From Aquimarina aggregata (GTDB taxonomy: Bacteria; Bacteroidota; Bacteroidia; Flavobacteriales; Flavobacteriaceae), in assembly GCF_001632745.1 (NCBI RefSeq), contig NZ_LQRT01000010.1:1-64000 (forward strand): a stretch of DNA of 64,000 nt, in the 5' to 3' direction. The number at the start of each line of letters is the position of its first letter. Position 1 is the stretch's first letter. The notes beneath the pieces are model-generated. The model was not told the origin of the DNA, did not search any database, and saw nothing but the letters and a program-made list of their open reading frames with translations. The translations under genes and the position numbers were made by a program. Below are positions 1 through 8,233 of this stretch, piece by piece.

Positions 1-30
1 AATGTTTTCCGTGCCAGTATGAGTAAGTAA
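1..30 (+). CDS. 3' end of an upstream gene (partial)
   Basis: Frame 1 reads through nine codons (NVFRASMSK) to a TAA at 28-30 that overlaps the first base of a strong terminator hairpin. That position is what one expects for the C-terminus of a gene entering from the left edge. The tail is too short to identify the protein. A partly similar string recurs near 481-506 without coding sense. Confidence 0.35.
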   Translation, partial: NVFRASMSK

Positions 31-59
31 AGCCGTAACTTTTTATCGTTGCGGCTTTT
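29..59 (+). terminator. Intrinsic terminator of the upstream gene
   Basis: Arms AAGCCGTAAC (30-39) and GTTGCGGCTT (48-57) pair over ten positions with one G-T pair, followed by TTTT. It directly follows the TAA at 28-30. Confidence 0.75.
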
Positions 60-117
60 ATATTAGTATTTTAGAAATAATATTAAAAATAATAGTTTTA
101 AACATATTTTAAAATAG

Positions 118-144
118 AAAACACGGATTGCAAATCCGTGTTTT
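118..144. repeat. Perfect palindrome, copy A of a CACRGATT family; likely bidirectional terminator
   Basis: Arms AAAACACGGATT and AATCCGTGTTTT form a perfect 12-bp stem with loop GCA. The A/T flanks give a T-run on either strand. A related hairpin at 1718-1736 differs by paired (compensatory) changes in the stem, which suggests a dispersed structured repeat rather than two unrelated terminators. Confidence 0.65.
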
Positions 145-965
145 CGCATTATTGGTATCAAATACAGAATGTTTAACTCAAAACACCTTCCGATGGGCCA
201 AAAAGGCCTTCCGTTTAACTTAAAAGGTGCTATTTTTAACTCGATAGGCTCAAAATTCAAGAGTCAAGGTCTAATTTTTAAGAAGATGTGTTGAAATTTT
301 GGTTTTCTTATCTCAATTTTAGACTCATAATACTCAAATTTTCGTCAAAATGGCCCAACAGAAGGTCAAAAAGGTCCATCACTCACATAGGTAAGTTCAA
401 AGTTAAGCTTATGAAGCCTAAAATTGAGCAGTTATGACCCAAAAACAACCGGATAGCGTAGATTAGATAGCATGGACTTATTTTCCACACCAAGTATGAG
501 TAAATATAAACATAAACGCTCCAAAAGATAAAACTAGAGAACACTTTTACACTTTTCAAGTCACTTTAACCATTATTCGTTTTCTATTTTAGTTAACCAT
601 ACATACATTATTAATATACATAATTATAAAACTCCTTAAAGAGATCATAAAAGTATTCAACCACTATTAACAACCACACAATATCTTGAATTACAGTTTT
701 TTAAAACAAAACACTAATTAAGTTCTTAAACCCGTATTCGGGGAAAACAGGTTAATATCATTTGTGTTTGAGCTATATATTGGACTAAATTGCAACCAAA
801 ATCGAAATAAATGTCAGGGAAAAGAAAGAGCTACTTTAAGAAACTACAGCAGCCTAAAAATAAATTTTCTAGGATTATAAATGATCTGTTTTTTACACCA
901 CTGCTTTTATTAATGTTTGAACTCATTAAAACAACAAAATTGTTAACGGTTATAAATACTTCTAT
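145..965. other. Long intergenic region before the sigma-factor gene
   Basis: No convincing gene is seen here on either strand. It holds a degenerate copy of the small membrane-protein gene (561-690), a short string near 481-506 resembling bases 5-28, and otherwise AT-rich sequence. No recognisable RNA gene was found. Confidence 0.6.
561..690 (-). pseudogene. Degenerate duplicate of the small membrane-protein gene at 1803-2039
   Basis: The stretch beginning CATTATTCGTTTTCTATTTT (570 onward) matches CATTATTGGTTTTCCATTTT at the 3' end of the gene at 1803-2039. Similarity continues through a shared TCATAA block with small insertions and deletions. The reading frame is shifted and ends early, so no full protein can be made. 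It looks like the relic of a local duplication. The boundaries are approximate because similarity fades towards 690. Confidence 0.4.
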
Positions 966-1556
966 ATGAAAAATGACAAAAATGCTATGATAATAGAAGG
1001 TATCTCAAAGGGAGATGAATTAATTCTAACAGATTTCTATCAACAAAACATTCCTTATGTCAGAAGTTATGTTATTCAAAATTCAGGATGTGAAGAAGAT
1101 GTTGAAGATGTATTTCAGGATGCACTATTACTTATTTATCAAAAATTACAAAAAGGATCCTTAGAGATTAGATGTACTGTATTAACTTATTTTTTAGGAG
1201 TTTGTAAAAATCTATGGAGGAATCGATTACGTAAAAAAAAGAAACTTGTTTTAAACACTGAACTTATAGAAATTCAAGATCACTCTATTAATGATTCTCT
1301 TTTAAACAATATAATTAATAAAGAACAACAGAATCTATATCAAAAACATTTTCTAAAACTAGATGAATCTAACAAAAGGGTGCTAACTCTTTTTTTTGAA
1401 GGGAAAAGTATGAGAGAAATTGCAGTTTTAATGGGATACTCAGAAGGGTATACGCGAAAAAAGAAATTCGAATCCAAAAAACTACTATTGCAAATGATAG
1501 AACAAGATCCTATTTATTTTGAATTCAAAAATCAAACCTTCACAACAAATACTTGA
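966..1556 (+). CDS. RNA polymerase sigma-70 family factor, ECF type
   Basis: The 196-residue protein has the layout of an ECF sigma factor. A region-2-like segment lies at about 25-95, with the acidic run CEEDVEDVFQDALLLIYQKL that contacts core polymerase. A region-4 helix-turn-helix lies at about 130-185 (KRVLTLFFEGKSMREIAVLM, then a recognition helix ending in RKKKFESKK). It should direct polymerase to a set of alternative promoters. No anti-sigma gene lies beside it, unlike the FecI/FecR arrangement of many Bacteroidota. The ATG at 966 is the first plausible start, and the length is typical of the family. Targets are unknown; the pilus-like operon 0.7 kb downstream has an ordinary Bacteroidota -7 box and need not depend on it. 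Confidence 0.85.
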   Translation: MKNDKNAMIIEGISKGDELILTDFYQQNIPYVRSYVIQNSGCEEDVEDVFQDALLLIYQKLQKGSLEIRCTVLTYFLGVCKNLWRNRLRKKKKLVLNTELIEIQDHSINDSLLNNIINKEQQNLYQKHFLKLDESNKRVLTLFFEGKSMREIAVLMGYSEGYTRKKKFESKKLLLQMIEQDPIYFEFKNQTFTTNT

Positions 1557-1717
1557 TCTATTAAATCTAATAAAATGAAGTTTTTACCTTGCTTGGTATC
1601 AGTAATAAAATAACAAAAGTAATCATAATAAGTCCTCAAGGATATCAAACCAGAGTACCATCGATTTAGTACTACGGCTAGTGGCAGCAAAATATATGTT
1701 TTCAGTTTTATAGAACT

Positions 1718-1736
1718 CACAGATTACAAATCTGTG
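1718..1736. repeat. Perfect palindrome, copy B of the CACRGATT family
   Basis: Arms CACAGATT and AATCTGTG flank loop ACA. Compared with the hairpin at 118-144, both arms carry matching changes (G to A, C to T), so pairing is kept. The flanking bases (TAGAA before, TATCA after) are also partly shared. It lies between the sigma-factor gene and the convergent small gene and could end both transcripts. Confidence 0.55.
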
Positions 1737-1802
1737 TTATCACACGTATACAATTAAATCAAATACTATAAGTAATACCATACAATAAAGTTTGTAAACA
1801 CT

Positions 1803-2039
1803 TTACTCATTATTGGTTTTCCATTTTAGATAACCACGCACCATCAATAAACAATTAATTGCATGCATAAATGCAAGAAACCATAACGAGGTCATAACAC
1901 ATATGATTGCTGCCAATAATTGACCTATAGCCATAAACGAATATCCTTTTAGGTGTTTTCGGTTTAGTAATTCAAAGGCAATCAGGATTAGGATTGCTGA
2001 TATAACTTCGATGATAGTTTTTGTAAACTCTATAGACAT
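1803..2039 (-). CDS. Small membrane protein of unknown function
   Basis: A 78-residue protein with hydrophobic segments at about 8-26, 35-50 and 50-68, separated by short basic turns (LNRKHLKGYS), and a hydrophilic tail ending KWKTNNE. I do not recognise the family with confidence; small PQ-loop- or YgjV-like proteins have a similar outline. The neighbouring degenerate copy at 561-690 supports this being a real gene, since the coding copy has stayed open while the duplicate decayed. It is transcribed alone, convergent with the sigma-factor gene. Confidence 0.6.
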   Translation of the reverse strand: MSIEFTKTIIEVISAILILIAFELLNRKHLKGYSFMAIGQLLAAIICVMTSLWFLAFMHAINCLLMVRGYLKWKTNNE

Positions 2040-2273
2040 TGATCGTTTGGTATAGATTAAGAACTGCTAAAGTAAAGCAATCCTTATAAATGCATTTATT
2101 TTAGTGGTTACACTATAAAAAACAAACCGCATGATATCTGTATAATTTTGTACCTTGCTCATGTCTTCCCAACATATTTTCAACTTTTTAAAATCTTTTT
2201 TAGGGTAACATTTTATACCCAAAAGACACTAATAATAAACAACGCCCTACTGGGATAATTAGCATGCTTCTAT

Positions 2274-2281
2274 TATCTTTG
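2274..2281 (+). promoter_or_regulatory. Bacteroidota -7 promoter box
   Basis: TATCTTTG matches the Bacteroidota consensus TAnnTTTG. It lies 23 bases before the ATG at 2304, giving a short leader. No clear -33 TTTG was found at the usual distance, so the call rests on the -7 box and its position. It would drive the pilus-like operon at 2304-7667. Confidence 0.5.
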
Positions 2282-2303
2282 GCCGTTAATTGTATTGAAA
2301 CCA

Positions 2304-3038
2304 ATGAGCTACAAAAAATATCTGGTACTGCTAGCAGTATTAATTACTATTACATCATGTCATAGTATTAAAGTAAATAAATCGGCAATGCGCACTGCCA
2401 CCTCTACTCCTGTTGCATTAGGAGTGATTGGGATGCAGCAAGGCACAATACTACATTCTGATTTTAAAGAAACTGCTTTACCAACCTATGCTAAGCCTAT
2501 TCGAGTCGGGGTGATTACAACCACTTTTGATAAAACTACGTTTAAGACATATACTCAAATTGCAAAAGACAATAAACAGGGCATTACCTATATTGATTCT
2601 GTTAAAACAAAACCCATATTTATTACCCTAGAGCTATTAGATAGAGTAAGCTTACTTTCAGCATTACAAAAAGAAGAAAATGAGCAAACCATTCAATACG
2701 TAAAAAATCAAAAAGATGCAGGTATTGTATCTGCCGTTTCGCTAGCATTACCTAATCAGCAAGTTAAAGAAATTACAGCTGCAGAAGCTGTCTTTTTAGT
2801 CAATACCAAATACAAACAATACCAACTTTCTTTGGTTCGCGATGGTAAGTCTTATAAAACTATAGATTTTGGATCAGCAACAGTTTTTGCATACCAACTA
2901 TCGTATTTTTGTTGGGGTGCCAATGGCAAACGAAAAATAGTGTTATCGGATATTGTAGATAAAACTTCATCATGTCCAAAAAGCACCTATCGTGATGTTG
3001 GTAAAGCAAAAGAAAAAATGGATTATTTTAAGCTATAA
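2304..3038 (+). CDS. Lipoprotein, first gene of the pilus-like operon
   Basis: The protein (244 residues from the ATG at 2304; a TTG at 2295 is also in frame but less likely) starts with a lipoprotein signal peptide ending ITSC, so Cys19 should be lipidated. The mature part is about 225 residues with no family I can name; two Cys near the C-terminus (YFCWG, TSSCPK) may form a disulfide. It begins a tightly packed plus-strand run of genes leading to pseudopilins and a GspF-like protein. An envelope role in that machine is inferred from context only. Confidence 0.7.
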   Translation: MSYKKYLVLLAVLITITSCHSIKVNKSAMRTATSTPVALGVIGMQQGTILHSDFKETALPTYAKPIRVGVITTTFDKTTFKTYTQIAKDNKQGITYIDSVKTKPIFITLELLDRVSLLSALQKEENEQTIQYVKNQKDAGIVSAVSLALPNQQVKEITAAEAVFLVNTKYKQYQLSLVRDGKSYKTIDFGSATVFAYQLSYFCWGANGKRKIVLSDIVDKTSSCPKSTYRDVGKAKEKMDYFKL

Positions 3039-3066
3039 GTTCATAAATGAGATTTTAAATAGTACT

Positions 3067-3999
3067 ATGAAAAAGCACATTATATATACGCTATTAAGTA
3101 TCACAATACTATCATCAGGTTGTGAAGAAGCTTTTATAGAAAAAGATCTTGCCGAAGAAACCATTACGATCATTGCGCCAAAAGATGGCGCGCAAATAGA
3201 AGCTACAGCGATAAACTTTAATTGGGATGCTGTAGATCAAGCCACTGGATATCGTTTGCAAATTGCTCGTCCTAATTTTGAAAATGCAGCCCAGATTGTA
3301 GAAGATACAGTTGTAACGGGAACACAATTTAGTGTAAGCTTAGTCAAAAACACTTATGAGTGGCGAGTGCGTGCACAAAACTCTGGAACAGCTACCCCAT
3401 ATGTAGCAGCAGGATTTACAGTAGCAGAACCTACCGATTTCTCTTCTAGGCAAGTATTATTAGTATCCCCAGCAAATCAAATTTTTACTAATGAGCCAGA
3501 AATTACGATGCAATGGCAAGTAGTAGAAGGAGCAGATTCGTATAGAGTACAATTGCTTAATGCCAGTGATGAAGTACTACAAGAAGAAACACCAAGTACA
3601 ACATCGGTGACCTTAACGTTTCCCGAGGGTGCTACAAGATGGCAAGTACGTGCAGAGAATGCCACTCAAAACACATTGTATACTACAAGATCGCTTACCA
3701 TAGATACTATGAATCCAAATGTTCCTACAGCTACTGCCCCAGCAAATAATGCTACAGTAACAGGTACTACAGTGAGTTTTACATGGACAAGAGCCGCAGT
3801 AGCTGGTTCTGAAGAGATAGATACTATTTTTATCTATGAAGATGAGGCCTTAACACAACTTGTAATGGAGAAAGAGGCAACCTCTCCAGAAGAAATCACT
3901 CTAGAAGCTAACAAGACCTATTATTGGTTCTTAAAAGCTTCTGATCAAGCAAATAATGAAAGTGCTGCAAGTACTACTTTTACATTTTCTATAAACTAA
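3067..3999 (+). CDS. Lipoprotein with three fibronectin/Ig-like domains
   Basis: Translation most likely starts at the ATG at 3067, giving 310 residues. The frame is open further upstream, but this Met begins a clear lipoprotein signal (lipobox SSGC, Cys19), whereas an earlier start would overlap the previous gene. The mature part has three beta-sandwich repeats of roughly 90 residues, each opening with a P-A-N/D-G/N type turn (APKDGAQ, SPANQIF, APANNAT) and containing W-x-V-R or Y-x-W-x-V/L motifs typical of FN3/Ig-like folds. It probably sits at the membrane surface and binds protein or glycan. It precedes the PilP/GspC-like gene by 7 bases. Confidence 0.8.
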   Translation: MKKHIIYTLLSITILSSGCEEAFIEKDLAEETITIIAPKDGAQIEATAINFNWDAVDQATGYRLQIARPNFENAAQIVEDTVVTGTQFSVSLVKNTYEWRVRAQNSGTATPYVAAGFTVAEPTDFSSRQVLLVSPANQIFTNEPEITMQWQVVEGADSYRVQLLNASDEVLQEETPSTTSVTLTFPEGATRWQVRAENATQNTLYTTRSLTIDTMNPNVPTATAPANNATVTGTTVSFTWTRAAVAGSEEIDTIFIYEDEALTQLVMEKEATSPEEITLEANKTYYWFLKASDQANNESAASTTFTFSIN

Positions 4000-4006
4000 A
4001 GTATAT

Positions 4007-4474
4007 ATGCTAAAAGGCAAAAAAGGTTTATACATATTATTACCATTAGTGGTCTTTATTTGGGGAGCAATTATCTTTCAGATTACAGATGCGTTTACCG
4101 ATGATGATCCCGAAATTGCCAACATTGGTCCTATTGCTTTTTCTAAAATTGAAAGTAAAGAGAGAGATCGTTTCTCGATAAGTGATGTAACTCGGGATCC
4201 TTTTTTAGGGACTGTATATAAACCTAAAAAAGAACCTGTTAAAAAAGTGGCTCAGGTTAAAAAAACAGTAATCAACTGGCCATCTATTCGGTATAAAGGA
4301 GTAGTCACAGGAGGCAATGGTGCCACCGCTATTTATCTAGTAGAAATTAATGGTACTGATCAATTAATGAAACGCAAAGATGTTATTTCTGAAGTTAAAC
4401 TAACCAAAGGAAATTCATCTTGGGTACAATTACAGTACAAAGGAAAAATAAAGCGTTTTGAGATCTTAAAATAA
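4007..4474 (+). CDS. PilP/GspC-like inner-membrane periplasmic protein
   Basis: A 155-residue protein with one N-terminal transmembrane helix (about 8-27) and a periplasmic part. The stretch VTRDPFLG (about 61-68) matches the R-D-P-F motif at the start of the PilP/GspC homology region. It is followed by a charged linker and a compact beta-rich C-terminal domain of about 65 residues (from WPSIRYKGVV). In type II secretion and type IV pili this protein links the inner-membrane platform to the outer-membrane secretin. Here the next genes encode pseudopilins and a GspF homologue, which supports the reading. No secretin gene is in the window. Confidence 0.6.
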   Translation: MLKGKKGLYILLPLVVFIWGAIIFQITDAFTDDDPEIANIGPIAFSKIESKERDRFSISDVTRDPFLGTVYKPKKEPVKKVAQVKKTVINWPSIRYKGVVTGGNGATAIYLVEINGTDQLMKRKDVISEVKLTKGNSSWVQLQYKGKIKRFEILK

Positions 4475-4532
4475 AGCGCATGTCTATAAATCCAAACTTA
4501 TAAAAGCACTCTTTAAAATAAAAGCACAAGCA

Positions 4533-5771
4533 ATGCAATTTGCTTTATTAATCTCGGTACTTGTTGCCCTGTTGCTAAGTGCTTTTTTATTGCTTACCCA
4601 TGTGCAATCATTCTTTACTATAAAAACTCAGGAAGTATTACAGACTTCAGCATTAACAAATCAGCAGATTTTTAAATCCCTTCCTGAAAGAATTACAACA
4701 AAAGATACGATTGTAACCACTGAAGGTGATAAACAACAAAAGCTATTTACTAATTATCATGGCGCTTGGACCAAAGTATTTTCGCAAATTGAAACGCATC
4801 ATCAAAAAATCAAGAAAACGGCATTGATCGGATCTACTTTTGATCAAAAATCACCGAATCTATATCTTGCAAACACAAACTCTCCATTAGTGATAGTTGG
4901 TGATACTAGATTAGAGGGCAACAGCTATTTACCCAAACAAGGTGTAAAAGCCGGTAATATTTCTGGAAACTACTATCAAGGATCTAGTTTATACTACGGT
5001 CGCGTTATCGAAAGCGAAGCAACACTACCCAAAGTAGATCAGCAATGGATATCGTATCTAGAAAGACTTTCTAACGGGTCATTATTAAATGAAGAACACA
5101 GTATTTCATTAAAAAAAGAGCTTAAACATACTTTTTACAAACAGGGTCAAAATATCTCTAGCCCATCCACTATTATTTTGGGAGATGAAGATATTGCAGG
5201 AAATATAACCATACAATCGGCTATACAAATCATTGTACATTCGACCGCTAAATTAGAAGGTGTGATTCTTATTGCGCCCAATATTATAATTAAGGACAAT
5301 GTAAGAGGAAATTTACAGGCCATTGCAACCAAAAAAATAACCGTTGGCAAAGGTTGTTACCTCTCTTACCCTTCTGCCCTAATACTTTTTGATCAAAATA
5401 GGATAAAAAATACTACAGAAGGAACTACATCACAAGACAAAGAGCCAGACTTTACTATTAGCAAAAATACGCTGATTGAAGGTTCGGTAGTGTATCTAAA
5501 AAAACAAAAAGACACGCAAAACCGAATCAAAACCCATCTTAAAACAGAACTCGGTACCGAAATTATTGGCGAAGTATATTGTGAGGGCAATATAGACTTT
5601 CAAGGTATTGTGCGAGGCTCTGTATACACCAGACAATTTATTGCCAATCAATCCGGATCGATTTACTTAAACCATATATATAACGGTAAAATATTAAACA
5701 ACCCTATACCCAATTATGCAGGATTGCCATTTATAAACTCGAAAAATAGTGTCGCAAAATGGTTGTATTAA
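4533..5771 (+). CDS. Membrane-anchored beta-helix-rich protein of the pilus-like operon (start uncertain)
   Basis: A protein of about 412 residues with a hydrophobic N-terminal helix (FALLISVLVALLLSAFLLL), then a long exported part. Residues about 200-390 show short beta-strand repeats (I-x-V, G-x-V/I, with SAIQIIVHSTAKLEGVILIA and similar) like parallel beta-helix or bactofilin-type proteins. Its place before the pseudopilins suggests a minor-pilin or GspK/PilX-like role, but it lacks a clear prepilin cleavage motif. The start is doubtful: the frame stays open upstream of the ATG at 4533 through a basic stretch (KSKLIKALFKIKAQA) suited to a membrane-anchor N-terminus, yet contains no ATG. 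A good ATG at 4480 is out of frame. A non-ATG start or a small frameshift is possible. Confidence 0.6.
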   Translation: MQFALLISVLVALLLSAFLLLTHVQSFFTIKTQEVLQTSALTNQQIFKSLPERITTKDTIVTTEGDKQQKLFTNYHGAWTKVFSQIETHHQKIKKTALIGSTFDQKSPNLYLANTNSPLVIVGDTRLEGNSYLPKQGVKAGNISGNYYQGSSLYYGRVIESEATLPKVDQQWISYLERLSNGSLLNEEHSISLKKELKHTFYKQGQNISSPSTIILGDEDIAGNITIQSAIQIIVHSTAKLEGVILIAPNIIIKDNVRGNLQAIATKKITVGKGCYLSYPSALILFDQNRIKNTTEGTTSQDKEPDFTISKNTLIEGSVVYLKKQKDTQNRIKTHLKTELGTEIIGEVYCEGNIDFQGIVRGSVYTRQFIANQSGSIYLNHIYNGKILNNPIPNYAGLPFINSKNSVAKWLY

Positions 5772-6073
5772 AAAAAATAAAAGCCGCTACCCTTATCGAA
5801 ACATTAACGGCTTCGGTATTGATTATTATTGTATTTATGATAGCCAGCCTAAGTTTCAATAATATTTTTAACAATCATGTAAAAAGAGATACTAGCAGTA
5901 TAGATAATCGTATTAAAGAATTAGAATACTTAGTACTTCATGAGCAGCTTAAAATACCTTATTCTGAAGATTTTGCAGGATGGAATATTTATATCGACTC
6001 GAAAAATAACATTATCAATCTAACCTATACCAAAGAAGGAAAAGAGAATAATAAAGTATTATACCTTAAATGA
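5759..6073 (+). CDS. Prepilin/pseudopilin with class III leader
   Basis: A 104-residue protein opening with a short basic leader (MVVLKKIKAA), then TLIETL and a hydrophobic helix, the pattern of a type IV prepilin N-terminal methylation site. Cleavage after the first Ala and a Glu at mature position 5 fit the family, although the usual Gly-Phe junction is Ala-Ala. The remaining globular part is short and rich in Asn and Lys, suggesting a minor pseudopilin. It overlaps the preceding gene by 13 bases and the next by 4, so translation is probably coupled. Confidence 0.75.
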   Translation: MVVLKKIKAATLIETLTASVLIIIVFMIASLSFNNIFNNHVKRDTSSIDNRIKELEYLVLHEQLKIPYSEDFAGWNIYIDSKNNIINLTYTKEGKENNKVLYLK

Positions 6074-6534
6074 GAATTGTAAATCAAAAAATAAAAGCGT
6101 TTACACTAACCGAAGTAATGGTAGTTCTTGTGATCTCTGCTATTGTTGCAGGGCTAGCTTTTTCTGTTTTAGGTATTGTACAGCGCAATATGAGAAGTAT
6201 CGAAAATAACTATGCTTATCAATCAGAAATACAATCTCTAGAAGTGGCCCTTACCATAGACTTTAATAAATTTACGGATATACAATGGAATGCCAGAGAA
6301 GATCAACTAGAACTATCCTCTCCTATCCATCAAAGGGTATATAAATTCACAAATGATAGTATTGTCACTTTGGTAGATAATTATCCAGTACAATTAAAAA
6401 AGAAAGTATTTTTCTTTAAAGGACAGCAGGTAAACTCTGGAAGAATTGATGCCATAAAGCTTACTTTTGATAAGACAACAGATTTACATCGTATTTTTGT
6501 GTATAAACACAACGATCCTACAATACATTTTTAA
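6070..6534 (+). CDS. Prepilin/pseudopilin, PulG/GspH-like
   Basis: A 154-residue protein with the leader MRIVNQKIKA followed by FTLTEVMVVLVISAIVAGLA, a textbook type IV prepilin helix with Phe at mature +1 and Glu at +5. The globular part after residue 35 is beta-rich, as in minor pseudopilins such as GspH to GspJ. It overlaps the previous pilin gene by 4 bases (ATGA) and is followed after 2 bases by the GspF-like gene. A prepilin peptidase would be needed for processing; none is seen in this window. Confidence 0.85.
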   Translation: MRIVNQKIKAFTLTEVMVVLVISAIVAGLAFSVLGIVQRNMRSIENNYAYQSEIQSLEVALTIDFNKFTDIQWNAREDQLELSSPIHQRVYKFTNDSIVTLVDNYPVQLKKKVFFFKGQQVNSGRIDAIKLTFDKTTDLHRIFVYKHNDPTIHF

Positions 6535-6536
6535 TT

Positions 6537-7667
6537 ATGGGGATTAAAATTGCAAATACTAAAAAGCAAAAACAGAATCAAAGTTCTTTTGATATCTCTT
6601 CGGTATTAACCAAAGAGATCACTTTATTTGGTAATGCTTTTAATAGCAAAAAGAAAGAGCAATGGTACGCAGAGCTAAGTGTGCTGCAAAAATCTGGGAT
6701 AGATCTTAAAAGTGGGTTAGAATTATTATCAGAAACCCAGAAAAAAGAAAAAGACCGAGTATTAATGTCTACAATGACACAACAACTAATAGATGGTAGT
6801 TCTTTTTCTGACATCTTAAAAAATAACTCGAGTTTTTCAGATTATGAATATTATGCCATCAAGATCGGAGAACAAACTGGACAATTAGCTCAGATTTCTT
6901 TAGAGCTTAGTGAATTTTATAAGCGCAAGAATGATTTAAGAAGAGAAATTGTTGCCGCACTTACCTACCCAATTATCGTATTATGCACAGCACTTTTGGT
7001 AATCTTTTTTATGTTGCGATACGTCGTACCTATGTTTGTAGATATATTTAAGCAGAATAATGTTGACCTTCCTAATATTACGAAAGCAATTATTAATTTC
7101 TCAAACTTTATGGGTGAATATGGAATACTACTATTAGGTATTTTTACTATAGGTATTATACTATTAGCTTTCATATCAAAAAAAACATGGTACCGTAAAT
7201 TTATTGGAAAAATGCAGCTTAAGATTCCAATTTTAGGAAACTATTTCAGGAAAATATATATGGCTCAATTCACGCAAGCTTTATCATTATTAACGTCGGC
7301 TAAAGTCCCTATGGTAGATAGTATCGATCTGGTAAAAAATATGATTAATTTTTACCCCTTGCAGGAAGGATTGCAAAATACAAATGATGCCGTTATTGCG
7401 GGCGGTAAATTAAGTACTTCATTTGCACAAAATCCAGTGTTCGACAAAAAAATGATTGCTATGATTCGTGTAGCAGAAGAAACAAATCAAACAGAATTTA
7501 TTTTTCAAAAATTAAATGAGCAGTATAACCAACAGGTAAAACATCAGTCTCAAGTTATATCTAATGTACTTAACCCCTTGTTAACTATTATTGTTGGTAT
7601 TATTGTTGGAGTGATTCTGATTGCCATGTATTTACCTATGTTTAGATTAAGTAGCGTTATTGGGTAA
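6537..7667 (+). CDS. Type II secretion/type IV pilus platform protein GspF/PilC family
   Basis: A 376-residue polytopic protein with the two-copy T2SSF architecture: a cytoplasmic helical domain (about 45-150), membrane helices at about 150-175 and 195-220, a second helical domain (about 240-340) and a last membrane helix (about 345-370, NPLLTIIVGIIVGVILIAMY). Motifs typical of the family are LQKSGIDLKSGLELL in the first copy and LLTSAKVPMVDSI in the second. GspF/PilC anchors the assembly ATPase at the inner membrane and moves pseudopilin subunits into the fibre. It ends the operon. The GspE/PilB ATPase it needs must be elsewhere in the genome. Confidence 0.92.
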   Translation: MGIKIANTKKQKQNQSSFDISSVLTKEITLFGNAFNSKKKEQWYAELSVLQKSGIDLKSGLELLSETQKKEKDRVLMSTMTQQLIDGSSFSDILKNNSSFSDYEYYAIKIGEQTGQLAQISLELSEFYKRKNDLRREIVAALTYPIIVLCTALLVIFFMLRYVVPMFVDIFKQNNVDLPNITKAIINFSNFMGEYGILLLGIFTIGIILLAFISKKTWYRKFIGKMQLKIPILGNYFRKIYMAQFTQALSLLTSAKVPMVDSIDLVKNMINFYPLQEGLQNTNDAVIAGGKLSTSFAQNPVFDKKMIAMIRVAEETNQTEFIFQKLNEQYNQQVKHQSQVISNVLNPLLTIIVGIIVGVILIAMYLPMFRLSSVIG

Positions 7668-7817
7668 TTCATGGTTTGTAAATACTTTTTGTACCTACTT
7701 TGTTGTAATTGGGGTGTTATCCCCTGTGGTGAAAAAGAATAAAATACTTACATTTACTCGTCAAGTATAATAGCCCAACTTAGGAAATTCGTCAAAATAT
7801 ATATAAACACAAAAACA

Positions 7818-8201
7818 ATGAAAAACATCAATCCAAATACTATTCTTCAAATTGTTGCTCTTTTGTTTTTAGTCATTATTGGTTATATGACATTTAATTC
7901 TGGTTCTAATTGGAAAATTATAAAATCTGAATTAGATAGGGCTAGAGAAGAACTAAAGACCTCAAAAGAAACTTTGGTTAGTACAAAGTCTGATTTAGAA
8001 AAGTCCAAGAAAGAATTTGAAAAAATGAGACTTCAAAAAGATCTACTTATTCATAAACGTGATTCTTTAATATTTGATTTCCAAAAGAAAAATGCAAAAG
8101 ACTGGGAAGAATTACAACGTATAAAAGACTCTATAAAAATCAATAACGATCAACTAGCCGAAGACAAAGCATTAATTAAAAATGCACTAGGTATAAACTA
8201 A
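7818..8201 (+). CDS. Small single-pass membrane protein with coiled coil
   Basis: A 127-residue protein with one N-terminal membrane helix (about 9-26, ILQIVALLFLVIIGYMTF) and a long charged helix from about 35 to 120 with heptad-like Leu/Ile spacing, predicted to be a coiled coil facing the periplasm or cytoplasm. I recognise no enzymatic domain. It lies 150 bases after the GspF-like gene, so it may be a separate unit, and is followed after 32 bases by another coiled-coil membrane protein; the pair probably work together. Function unknown. Confidence 0.6.
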   Translation: MKNINPNTILQIVALLFLVIIGYMTFNSGSNWKIIKSELDRAREELKTSKETLVSTKSDLEKSKKEFEKMRLQKDLLIHKRDSLIFDFQKKNAKDWEELQRIKDSIKINNDQLAEDKALIKNALGIN

Positions 8202-8233
8202 GTCAATCAATTATTTTCTATTCACACAAAATC

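Noticed and set aside
1532..1720. Open frame of 62 codons on the minus strand after the sigma-factor gene
   Set aside because: It overlaps the end of the sigma-factor gene, has no recognisable domain and ends at the palindromic repeat; not enough support.
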